Positions 1-6,819 of a stretch of 15,358 nucleotides of DNA are shown piece after piece. Under the pieces are notes generated by a model. The model saw nothing but the letters and a program-made list of their open reading frames with translations. It made no database searches and was not told the DNA's origin. How positions within the stretch are numbered: position 1 is the stretch's first letter; every line of letters starts with the position of its first letter. The stretch comes from an uncultured Porphyromonadaceae bacterium (lineage in GTDB: Bacteria; Bacteroidota; Bacteroidia; Bacteroidales; Muribaculaceae), in contig USGZ01000004.1 in the NCBI GenBank assembly GCA_900554265.1, forward strand, positions 1-15,358. The letters run 5' to 3'. Made by a program: the position numbers and the translations under genes.

Positions 1-1137
1 GGCTCCGAGGGAGAGTCCGACATGACCGAAATACGCGGTGAGTTCTCCGGCGAGGAGCTCCAGGCCCTTGAGCGGACCTCGCAGTTCGACGTCGACTTCT
101 TCAATGCGGCCATGCGGCTTGAGGGCGAGGCCAACATCGCCGTATCGCCTCTGAGCGCCAAGATGACCCTGGCCATGCTTGCCAATGCTCTCGATGACGA
201 ATCCCGCGCCGAAATCACCTCCAAGCTCGGTTGCGGCGACATGGCCAGCCTCAACGGCGCCATCGGCCGATATATCGAGCTGTTCCCTAAAATCGATTCG
301 AAGGTCGCCGGCGCGATTGCCAACTCGGCCTGGTACAGCAAGAGACTGAATCTTTCCTCCGGGTTCAGCGAGGTTATGGGCAGCAACTACGGCGGGGCAT
401 GCTTCCCGCTGGATTTCAGCCGCCCGAACGAAGCCGCGCAGGTCATCAACGACTGGGCCAGCGCCAATACGGACAATATGATCAAGGGCATCGTAAGCGA
501 GGATGACTTCGACCGCGATATGCTCTCCGTACTTGCCAACGCCCTGTTCTTCGACGGCAAATGGAAGGAAGCGTTCGATCCGCGCGAAACCGCCAAGGCT
601 ACATTCCACGGCGCCATGACAGAATCGACCGTCGACATGATGCACGGCGAATTCGAGACTACTCTCAGAATCCACGAGAACTACCGCAGCATCGAGCTTA
701 TCCTCGGCGACGATACTTTCGCCATGGAGTTCATCCTCCCGGACGATAACAGCGGCGATTTTCCGGCATACGAGAAGGACGGCGGCAGCGAAGTCAAGAC
801 GACAGTCGCCCTCCGGCTTCCCCGCTTCTCTTATACCACCGAAGGGCGCCTCGACCTGCACGACATCTTTGCGGCCATGGGCTTCGAGAAGATGTATGCC
901 TTCGACCGGATGGACATGTTCGCCCCGGCTGTCGCCATTTCCGACCCGCAGCTTAAAATCTACCAGAAAAACAGCATCGAGATTACCGAAAGCGGCGCCA
1001 AGGCGACGAGCGTGACCGCGGCCGAGGTCGGCAACGGCGGTCCGACGGAGCTGCGCTTCGACCGGCCCTTCGCCTTCGTGCTCCGCGACCTCCAGGTAGG
1101 CACCATCCTTATGGCCGGCAGAATCGCAGAACTATAA
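1..1137 (+). CDS. Serpin-family protease inhibitor, 5' end outside window
   Basis: A serpin (PF00079-type fold), which traps serine or cysteine proteases by inserting its reactive-centre loop. Visible landmarks, counted from the ATG at 22, are NIAVSPLSA near 38-46 (start of the conserved core), NALFFDGKWKEAFDP at 173-187 (breach/shutter strand), LPRF at 266-269, the hinge ESGAKATSV at 323-331 and the closing DRPFAFVLRD plus GRIAEL at the C-terminus. The reading frame stays open to base 1 and reads GSEGESD before Met22nt. Bacteroidales serpins are often lipoproteins, so I infer that a signal peptide and lipobox lie upstream and that the ATG at 22 is internal. The hinge has small residues at P12-P9 as in inhibitory serpins, but Lys where Glu is usual at P13. 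The segment between LPDD and LPRF is about ten residues shorter than usual. The P1 residue falls near Asn338-Gly340 but cannot be fixed by eye. Family certain; inhibitory activity probable. Confidence 0.93.
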   Translation, partial: GSEGESDMTEIRGEFSGEELQALERTSQFDVDFFNAAMRLEGEANIAVSPLSAKMTLAMLANALDDESRAEITSKLGCGDMASLNGAIGRYIELFPKIDSKVAGAIANSAWYSKRLNLSSGFSEVMGSNYGGACFPLDFSRPNEAAQVINDWASANTDNMIKGIVSEDDFDRDMLSVLANALFFDGKWKEAFDPRETAKATFHGAMTESTVDMMHGEFETTLRIHENYRSIELILGDDTFAMEFILPDDNSGDFPAYEKDGGSEVKTTVALRLPRFSYTTEGRLDLHDIFAAMGFEKMYAFDRMDMFAPAVAISDPQLKIYQKNSIEITESGAKATSVTAAEVGNGGPTELRFDRPFAFVLRDLQVGTILMAGRIAEL

Positions 1138-1169
1138 AGGCTTTTTCCCTAATTATCCTTTCTTTTCCC

Positions 1170-1219
1170 GATTAATCGGGATTAATCTCGATTATTCCTG
1201 ATTAATCCCGATTTATTCT
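1170..1219. repeat. Five-copy 10-bp tandem repeat, GATTAATCnn
   Basis: Five units start exactly every 10 bases at 1170, 1180, 1190, 1200 and 1210. Units 1, 2 and 4 carry the 8-bp palindrome GATTAATC, unit 3 reads GATTATTC and unit 5 GATTTATT. Overlapping pairs also make a perfect 14-bp palindrome (1167-1180) and an 11-bp inverted repeat (1177-1187 with 1200-1210) followed by a T-rich stretch, so a transcript could fold here. The array sits between the convergent 3' ends of the serpin and the unknown membrane-protein gene. It may act as a bidirectional terminator, a protein-binding array, or simply be a slippage-prone repeat. Confidence 0.85.
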
Positions 1220-1260
1220 TTTGCTCCGGGTGCTCTGAATTATTCCAAATCCTCCAATCC

Positions 1261-2766
1261 TCAGATTACCAGCGCCGCGATTGCGGCGACGAAGGCGATG
1301 ATGTCGGCGACGGCTGTCGTGCTGATTAGGGTGCGGGCGGCGCCGCGGGCCAGGCCGGTATTGAAGGTATAGACACAGACGGGATAGTCCTTGGGCGCAT
1401 TCCAGGGCAGTACGACCGCGAGGGAGTCGAAGGCGGTACCGATTTCATGGCGACGGAGCGAGTCTTCCGGGACGCGGACGGTGTAGCGGTCCTTGGCCTC
1501 GAGCCGGCGGACTCCGCGGACTTTGATCCAGGCAAAGGCCAGGGCGCCTAAGCCGAGGGCCATCAGCGCCCATGAGATGTAGACGCCCGGGGCCGTTCCA
1601 CCCTTGATGAGCAGACAGACGGCGACTCCGAGGAGCACCACGGCCATCGGCAGCACTCCGTAGGTCAGCGCCTTGCGGCGCAGGTCGAGGGTCTTTGCCC
1701 AGGCGCCGCCGTTCTCCTTGCGGGCATCGGCATAGGCATCGCGCAGCGACTCGCGCCGCTGCATATACCAGCATCCGGGGAGGCTCTGTTCGAGCAAGTT
1801 GCAGTATTCGAGGGTCTTGCCGTAGGAGGGCGTCTGCTCGATAAAGGGGCTTTCCTGGTAGAAAAGCGTGGCCCAGTCGGCGATAAAGTCGACCTGGCTT
1901 CGCGGCCACCAGGAAATCCTGTCGGCGGCGGCGCGGATATCGTCGGGGCTGCGGAAGGTCTTTCCGTGGACAGTAATCCCGGGCACTTCGCCGAGAATGC
2001 CCGCGGCGGCCTTGAGATTGGCGATGCGCGTGCTGTAAGGGCCGAATTTCTCGCGATTCGCCCTGACCTGCTTCTGGCACCACTGAATCCACTCTATCTT
2101 CCCCGGGTCGGCCTTGCGGGCCTTGAAGTAGGCGAGCAGCCGGGAGTCGTCGGCCATTTCGAGGCTGTCGACGGAGCGGTCGGGATGGCGCTCGAGGCGA
2201 GCGAACTCCTCGTAATTTGCCACGAGCTGATTGGCATAGTCCTCGAGGTCGTAAAGGGCCGATTCGCCTTTACGGAGGCCGTCGAAGCCGTAGTCGGCCG
2301 TAATGGCGAAGTGGATTCGCTCGGCGCGGTCCTCGCGCGAGCCGGAGCCGCCGGCGATCTGCCGGGCCTCGAAACCAAGTCGGGGCCAGCGGGCGTTGAG
2401 CCAGCCGATGAAAGCGTCATCCGCCTGGAAGCCGAAGTACATCATCTCGCCCGAGTTCATAGCGCTGTAGTACTCGTCGATGCTGTTGACGTTGACGGTG
2501 CGGCCATTGTCGTCCACCGGAACGGGATACGGCAACTCGGGATTGAGGTAAAAGGCGAATTCCAGCACGCCGGACTCGCCGCAGCTTCTGATTTTGCGGT
2601 AATAGTAATCGGCCTCGGAACTGAGTCCGGACGACTTCATGGTATTCCATATGTCGTGGTCGGAATCGCCGAGCATGCGCGCGTAGCTTTCGGGGTTGCG
2701 GAAAAAGTTCTCGCCCGCAGCCTTGCGGTCGGATTTGGAGAAGATTCCGGCTCTGCTTTTTGCCAT
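1261..2766 (-). CDS. Unrecognised membrane protein, 501 residues
   Basis: I do not recognise this family and assign no function. About 365 N-terminal residues look soluble, rich in Trp, Tyr and charged residues. Two hydrophobic segments follow at roughly 369-387 and 395-414, separated by a short Gly-rich turn. Next is a charged stretch of about 65 residues, then a hydrophobic C-terminal tail at about 483-501. There is no N-terminal signal peptide, so the large domain is probably cytoplasmic, with the protein anchored from its C-terminal third. The start at 2766 (MAKSRAG) is supported by a TATATTTG promoter element about 42 bases upstream. It follows the MATE exporter gene on the same strand after 103 bp but has its own promoter, so a shared role is unproven. 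Codon use matches its neighbours. Confidence 0.8.
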   Translation of the reverse strand: MAKSRAGIFSKSDRKAAGENFFRNPESYARMLGDSDHDIWNTMKSSGLSSEADYYYRKIRSCGESGVLEFAFYLNPELPYPVPVDDNGRTVNVNSIDEYYSAMNSGEMMYFGFQADDAFIGWLNARWPRLGFEARQIAGGSGSREDRAERIHFAITADYGFDGLRKGESALYDLEDYANQLVANYEEFARLERHPDRSVDSLEMADDSRLLAYFKARKADPGKIEWIQWCQKQVRANREKFGPYSTRIANLKAAAGILGEVPGITVHGKTFRSPDDIRAAADRISWWPRSQVDFIADWATLFYQESPFIEQTPSYGKTLEYCNLLEQSLPGCWYMQRRESLRDAYADARKENGGAWAKTLDLRRKALTYGVLPMAVVLLGVAVCLLIKGGTAPGVYISWALMALGLGALAFAWIKVRGVRRLEAKDRYTVRVPEDSLRRHEIGTAFDSLAVVLPWNAPKDYPVCVYTFNTGLARGAARTLISTTAVADIIAFVAAIAALVI

Positions 2767-2807
2767 AGTCAGGGTGTCGGGTTACAGTGATTCGGAGCTT
2801 ATGCCGA

Positions 2808-2815
2808 CAAATATA
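2808..2815 (-). promoter_or_regulatory. Promoter -7 element TATATTTG
   Basis: Read on the minus strand this is TATATTTG, a match to the Bacteroidetes sigma -7 consensus TAnnTTTG. It lies about 42 bases before the start codon of the unrecognised membrane-protein gene (1261-2766). No convincing TTTG -33 element is present at the usual distance, so strength is uncertain. Confidence 0.55.
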
Positions 2816-2840
2816 CGACTATTTCCGGTAAAATCCCTGT

Positions 2841-2866
2841 TTTTCAGCCCCGACGGGGCGAAAAAA
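2841..2866 (-). terminator. GC hairpin just after the exporter gene, possible terminator
   Basis: GCCCC-GAC-GGGGC (2847-2859) is a perfect 5-bp stem with a 3-base loop, flanked by a T run on one side and an A run on the other that extend the pairing apart from one bulged A. It begins a few bases past the exporter stop codon. No T tract follows the stem on the minus strand, so it is an atypical terminator, and it could equally stabilise the 3' end of the mRNA. Confidence 0.4.
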
Positions 2867-2869
2867 GCA

Positions 2870-4246
2870 TTATTTGGCCGCAATTGCCGCCGGAACGGTG
2901 GCCTTGGCGAAGGCGCGGCGCGAGACGCGACGGTAGGCGATGAACATGCAGATGTCCGTCAGCAGCCACGATACCGGATATACGGCCAGCAGCTCGCGGA
3001 AATCGCCGCCCAGATAAGGAAAGAGAAACACCCACAGCAGGCGCAGCACGCAGGTGCCGCAGATTACGATGAGCGTCGGCGTCATCGAGTAGCCCAGGCC
3101 TCGCATTGCCGATCCGGCGATTTCGTAGTAGCTGGCGATGAACTGGAACAGCAGGACCGTCCAGATTCGGACATCAGCATAGACCAGCACGGCGGGGTCG
3201 GAGGTGAATACGCTCAGGAAGAAATTGGCCTTCCAGGCCACGGTGACGTTGAGCACCAGACTGATTACGAAGGCCAGCATGAAGCTCAGGCGGAACACGC
3301 GCCTGATGCGCTCGACGTTGCCGGCGCCGTAGTTCTGGCTGATGAAGGCCACGGCGGTCTGTCCGATTGCCGCGATGGGGAAGTAGCAGTAGAACTCGTA
3401 GTTGATGGCTGCGGCGGAGCCGGCGGTCGCATCGGCGCCGAAACTGTTGATTGACGAGAGGATGAAGGTGTTCGACAGGGCGAACACGGCGCCCTGCAGG
3501 CCGGCGGGGACGCCGATTGCGGCAATCTTCTTCATCTGCTCGGGTTCGCGGCGTATCTGGCGGACTTCCAGGCGGATGTCGCTCTTCTCGCGGACGAGGA
3601 TGGCGAAGATGATGCCGGCGTTGACAACATTGGAAATCACCGTACCCCAGGCCACGCCCTCGACGCCCATGCCCAGCCCGATGACAAACACGAGATTGAG
3701 AATCACGTTGACGATGCCCGCGGCGATGAGGCTGTAGAAAGGCCGGCGCGTATCGCCGACACTACGCAGGATGGCCGACCCGAAATTATAGATTACCAGG
3801 AAGGGGAGCCCGAGGACGAATATGCGCATGTAGCTCACGGCGCTGTCCAGCACCTCCTCCGGCGTACCGGTAAGCTCGAGCACGGGGCGCGCCATGCTCT
3901 CGCCGATAATGAGCATCAGCACGCCGCAGACCAGCGCCAGGATGGCCGAGGCCGAAACGGCGCGGCGCACGCCCGAACTGTTGCCCTGGCCGATGAAGTT
4001 GGCGATAACGACGTTGACACCCACTGAAATGCCCAGGAAAAGATTGATGAGCAGGCCGATAACCGGTCCGGTGCTGCCTACGGCCGCCAGGGCATGGCGC
4101 CCCGAGAAATGGCCTACCACGGCAACGTCCACGGAATTGAAGCTCTGCTGCAGCACGCCGCTGGCGATAAGGGGCAGCGCGAACAGCAACATTCGCGACA
4201 GCAGCGGCCCGCTGAGCATATTTATCTGGTTTCCTGTCTTTTTCAT
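2870..4246 (-). CDS. MATE-family multidrug/cation exporter
   Basis: An inner-membrane antiporter of the multidrug and toxic compound extrusion family, 458 residues, the usual length. The N-terminus MLSGPLLSRMLLFALPLI followed by SFNSVDVAVVGHFSG is the classic first-helix signature, and IANFIGQGN around the second and third helices is also typical. The sequence is a run of about twelve hydrophobic helices in two related halves (roughly 15-225 and 240-445) joined by a charged loop containing REKSDIRLEVRQIRREPEQMKK. The second half repeats the pattern with AFISQNYGAGN and RGLGYSMTPTL. Such proteins expel drugs, dyes or metabolites using Na+ or H+; the substrate cannot be read from sequence. The gene diverges from nadB across a 169-bp intergenic region with a promoter element for each. 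A DinF- or NorM-like assignment is not resolvable by eye. Confidence 0.93.
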   Translation of the reverse strand: MKKTGNQINMLSGPLLSRMLLFALPLIASGVLQQSFNSVDVAVVGHFSGRHALAAVGSTGPVIGLLINLFLGISVGVNVVIANFIGQGNSSGVRRAVSASAILALVCGVLMLIIGESMARPVLELTGTPEEVLDSAVSYMRIFVLGLPFLVIYNFGSAILRSVGDTRRPFYSLIAAGIVNVILNLVFVIGLGMGVEGVAWGTVISNVVNAGIIFAILVREKSDIRLEVRQIRREPEQMKKIAAIGVPAGLQGAVFALSNTFILSSINSFGADATAGSAAAINYEFYCYFPIAAIGQTAVAFISQNYGAGNVERIRRVFRLSFMLAFVISLVLNVTVAWKANFFLSVFTSDPAVLVYADVRIWTVLLFQFIASYYEIAGSAMRGLGYSMTPTLIVICGTCVLRLLWVFLFPYLGGDFRELLAVYPVSWLLTDICMFIAYRRVSRRAFAKATVPAAIAAK

Positions 4247-4278
4247 TGCAATACAGCGCCAGCGGCGCCCTCCAGGTG

Positions 4279-4286
4279 CAAAGGTA
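4279..4286 (-). promoter_or_regulatory. Promoter -7 element TACCTTTG for the exporter gene
   Basis: Minus-strand TACCTTTG fits TAnnTTTG and lies 33 bases before the exporter start codon, giving a leader of about 25 nt. The -33 position is not convincing. It faces away from the nadB element at 4383-4390. Confidence 0.6.
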
Positions 4287-4382
4287 CTGAAAATAACGCG
4301 GAATTACAGGCTAAAAATAGTTATAAAGGCTCGCCGCCTCAATTTTTCAGGTCGCGGAGATACACTATATCATATTATTGAG

Positions 4383-4390
4383 TAATTTTG
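4383..4390 (+). promoter_or_regulatory. Promoter -7 element TAATTTTG for nadB
   Basis: TAATTTTG matches TAnnTTTG and ends 25 bases before the nadB start codon, so the leader would be under 20 nt. The flanking sequence is strongly AT-rich compared with the genes. No clear -33 TTTG is seen. Confidence 0.6.
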
Positions 4391-4415
4391 CAGCGACTAA
4401 CATCAACAACCAGTC

Positions 4416-5996
4416 ATGACTCACAGTTACGATTACCTCGTTATCGGTTCCGGAATCGCCGGCATGAGTTTCGCCCTCAAGGTGGCCAGGCCCGGCGTGA
4501 AGGTAGCGTTGGTCTGCAAGACAAATCTCGAGGAAGCGAACACGGCCCTCGCGCAGGGCGGCGTCGCTTCGGTGACCAACCTTGAATTAGACAATTTTGA
4601 AAAGCATATCCACGATACGATGGTCGCCGGCGACTGGCTCAGCGACCCCGCGGCGGTGGAGAAAGTCGTAAAAGGCGCTCCCGAGCAGATACGCCAGCTG
4701 CTGCAGTGGGGCATAAACTTCGACCGCAAGGAGGACGGCAGCTTCGACCTGCACCGCGAGGGCGGCCACAGCGAATTCCGAATCCTTCACCACGCCGACA
4801 ACACCGGCTTCGAAATCCAGCGCGGACTCATCGAGGCTGTGAGAAACAATCCGGACATCGACGTCTTCGAGCGCCACTTCGCCATCGAAATCATCACCCA
4901 GCACCACCTGGGCAAAATCGTGACGCGCCGTACGCCCGACATCACCTGCTACGGCGCCTACGTCCTGGACCTCGAAAGCGGCAAGGTCGAAACCTTCCTG
5001 AGCAAAATCACCGTAATGGCCACCGGCGGCGTCGGCGCCGTCTACCAGACCACCACCAACCCGCTTATCGCCACCGGCGACGGCATCGCCATGGTCTACC
5101 GCGCCAAGGGCACCGTATCGGACATGGAATTCATCCAGTTCCACCCGACGGCCCTCTTCCATCCCGGCGACCGCCCCTCCTTCCTCATCACCGAGGCCAT
5201 GCGCGGCTACGGCGCCGTCCTGCGCAATCTCCGCGGCGAGGAATTCATGCACAAGTACGACCCGCGCCTGTCGCTGGCGCCGCGCGACATCGTGGCCCGC
5301 GCCATCGACTCCGAGATGAAGACCTACGGCGACGACCACGTATACCTCGACGTGACCCACAAGGACCCGGAGGAAACCAGGAAGCACTTCCCGAACATCT
5401 ACGCCAAGTGCCTGTCGCTGGGCATCGACATCACCAAGGACTACATTCCCGTCGCTCCGGCGGCCCACTACCTCTGCGGCGGCATCAAGGTCGACACCAA
5501 CGGCGAGAGCTCCATCCGCCATCTCTACGCCCTGGGCGAATGTTCATGCACCGGCCTCCACGGCGGCAACCGCCTGGCGTCCAACTCGCTTATCGAAGCC
5601 GTGGTCTACGCCGACGCCGCCGCACAGCACGCCTCCGGCGAGGTCGGGAATATCTCGCTGCGCGGCGACGTTCCCGAATGGAACGACGAAGGCACGCGCC
5701 ATCCCGAGGAAATGGTGCTCATAACCCAGAGCATCAAGGAAGTAGGCCAGATTATGGGCACTTACGTAGGCATCGTGCGCAGCAACCTGCGCCTGGACCG
5801 CGCCTGGAACCGCCTCGACATCCTCTATGAGGAGACCGAGCGCCTGTTCAAGTGCAGCAAGGCTTCGCGTGAAATCTGCGAACTGCGCAATATCATCAAC
5901 GTGGGCTACCTGATCATGCGCCAGGCCAAGGAGCGCCGCGAAAGCCGCGGACTCCACTACACACTCGACTATCCCCCTGTACATCACGGCGAATAA
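4416..5996 (+). CDS. nadB: L-aspartate oxidase
   Basis: FAD enzyme that oxidises L-aspartate to iminoaspartate, the first step of de novo NAD synthesis; NadA then makes quinolinate. The dinucleotide-binding motif GSGIAG lies at 11-16 (Gly11, Gly13, Gly16), and ALAQGGVA follows near 49-56. Catalytic-site residues line up by number with the E. coli enzyme: His243 in QFHPTAL, Arg290 in APRDIVARA and Arg386 in HGGNRLASNS. EAMRGYGA has Tyr265 where the E. coli enzyme has Glu; I suspect this is normal for Bacteroidales. The 526-residue length is usual for the family, and a helical C-terminal domain follows residue 430. Homologous succinate dehydrogenase flavoproteins are excluded by the SNSL motif and the absence of sdh partners. 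No nadA or nadC is in the window. Expression appears monocistronic, from a promoter element at 4383 to a hairpin terminator at 6016. Confidence 0.96.
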   Translation: MTHSYDYLVIGSGIAGMSFALKVARPGVKVALVCKTNLEEANTALAQGGVASVTNLELDNFEKHIHDTMVAGDWLSDPAAVEKVVKGAPEQIRQLLQWGINFDRKEDGSFDLHREGGHSEFRILHHADNTGFEIQRGLIEAVRNNPDIDVFERHFAIEIITQHHLGKIVTRRTPDITCYGAYVLDLESGKVETFLSKITVMATGGVGAVYQTTTNPLIATGDGIAMVYRAKGTVSDMEFIQFHPTALFHPGDRPSFLITEAMRGYGAVLRNLRGEEFMHKYDPRLSLAPRDIVARAIDSEMKTYGDDHVYLDVTHKDPEETRKHFPNIYAKCLSLGIDITKDYIPVAPAAHYLCGGIKVDTNGESSIRHLYALGECSCTGLHGGNRLASNSLIEAVVYADAAAQHASGEVGNISLRGDVPEWNDEGTRHPEEMVLITQSIKEVGQIMGTYVGIVRSNLRLDRAWNRLDILYEETERLFKCSKASREICELRNIINVGYLIMRQAKERRESRGLHYTLDYPPVHHGE

Positions 5997-6015
5997 GCAC
6001 CGCATATACAAAAGC

Positions 6016-6050
6016 AACGGCCGGAATCACTCCGGCCGTTCTTTTTAATT
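6016..6050 (+). terminator. Rho-independent terminator of nadB
   Basis: A perfect 10-bp GC-rich stem, AACGGCCGGA (6016-6025) with TCCGGCCGTT (6031-6040), encloses a 5-base loop and is followed by CTTTTTAATTTT. It starts 19 bases after the nadB stop codon. Read in the other direction the tail is GCTTTTG, so it could weakly terminate minus-strand transcripts too. Confidence 0.92.
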
Positions 6051-6095
6051 TTGAAAAAAGTAAAGTACGAATTGGCTTCCTCTTTATTAGCACGC

Positions 6096-6127
6096 CAAAG
6101 TAAAAGCTAATTTTTCATTTTTCCAAA
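6096..6127 (-). promoter_or_regulatory. Possible minus-strand promoter with no gene behind it
   Basis: On the minus strand a TTTG (6127-6124) lies exactly 20 bases before TTACTTTG (6103-6096), which differs from TAnnTTTG at one position. Transcription would run toward the nadB terminator hairpin with no sensible coding frame in between. The region is AT-rich, so a chance match is quite possible. Confidence 0.3.
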
Positions 6128-6189
6128 TAAAAATCAACTTTTAACCTCAAAAAGTCAAAAATTTAACATCTGGGAAGCAAAAATTTAGT

Positions 6190-6257
6190 CTAATTAGGCT
6201 AATTTGACCAATTCGACCAATTTTATTAGACTAATTAGGCTAATTAGTCCAATTCCC
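6190..6257. repeat. Seven-copy 9-bp tandem repeat, C(T/C)AATTnnn
   Basis: Units start at 6190, 6199, 6208 and 6217, then after a 5-base interruption at 6231, 6240 and 6249, each 9 bases long. The best units read CTAATTAGG and contain the 8-bp palindrome CTAATTAG; the others drift to CCAATTCGA or CCAATTTTA. The array covers the last codons and stop of the HD-domain gene and extends 54 bases past it. A second array of the same type lies at 7941-7976. Confidence 0.85.
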
Positions 6258-6819
6258 TGCCGCTGGTATCGAATGGAAATTCGCGTCGCATGGCGTCGAA
6301 GCGCTCGAGGACGCCGGGGCCGAAGCGCTCCATCGACTTGCGCACGCGCTCCAGGGGCTTGAAGTCCAGCGAAGTGCCCTTGCTGTAGAAGCAGTCGGCG
6401 TAGCATATCAGCCGCTCGAGCAGGCTATGGGGCATATAGTCGCGGCCTGGAGGCAACGGCAGCCCGGCGGAGGCGATTTCCTCCGGCGTCAGACCGGCAC
6501 CGGTATGGCGCTCGGCCACGAGGGCGTACTTTTCCGGCGCGCCGAGGCTGCGCAGCATGTCGGCCCCGAAGGAGCCGTGGGCCAGGTAGGGAGCCGAGCC
6601 GTGGCAGTCGATGCCGGGGGCGTCGGTGGCGATGATGCCGATGTCGTGGAGCATGGCCGCGGCGGTAATCTCGCTGTCGGTCAGCGGGAGCTTGTTGTGA
6701 TGCGCTATGTGCAGGGCCAGGGCGGCGACGCGTCGGCTGTGTTCCAACAAAATCCCGCGGGCCTTGCGGCCTGCGGGATAGTATCTGTCGATTGCGGCTT
6801 GCCAGTCGAAATCTTCCAT
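6244..6819 (-). CDS. HD-domain phosphohydrolase
   Basis: A small metal-dependent phosphohydrolase of the HD superfamily, 191 residues. The metal-binding set is intact: His27 (EHSRRVA), His58-Asp59 (AMLHDIGI), His81, His105 (ERHTGAG) and Asp142 (CYADCFYSK). HDIG enzymes of this size act on nucleotides or related phosphate esters, but the substrate cannot be read here. The start codon overlaps the ilvE stop as TAATG, so it is almost surely translated from the ilvE mRNA by coupling, and no promoter of its own is seen. The last codons run into a 9-bp tandem repeat, so the C-terminal GRELD may be repeat-derived. Its coupling to an amino-acid aminotransferase suggests a housekeeping rather than signalling role, which is inference only. 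Confidence 0.9.
   Translation of the reverse strand: MEDFDWQAAIDRYYPAGRKARGILLEHSRRVAALALHIAHHNKLPLTDSEITAAAMLHDIGIIATDAPGIDCHGSAPYLAHGSFGADMLRSLGAPEKYALVAERHTGAGLTPEEIASAGLPLPPGRDYMPHSLLERLICYADCFYSKGTSLDFKPLERVRKSMERFGPGVLERFDAMRREFPFDTSGRELD

Noticed and set aside
1966..2790. 274-codon open frame on the plus strand
   Set aside because: Antisense to the 501-residue membrane protein. The minus-strand frame is longer, has sensible hydrophobic segments and a promoter element, while this one has no recognisable feature.
6194..6406. Short minus-strand frame with an ISLISLIKLVELVKLA-like ending
   Set aside because: The repeating ending is just the 9-bp DNA repeat read in frame, and the rest is out of frame within the HD-domain gene.
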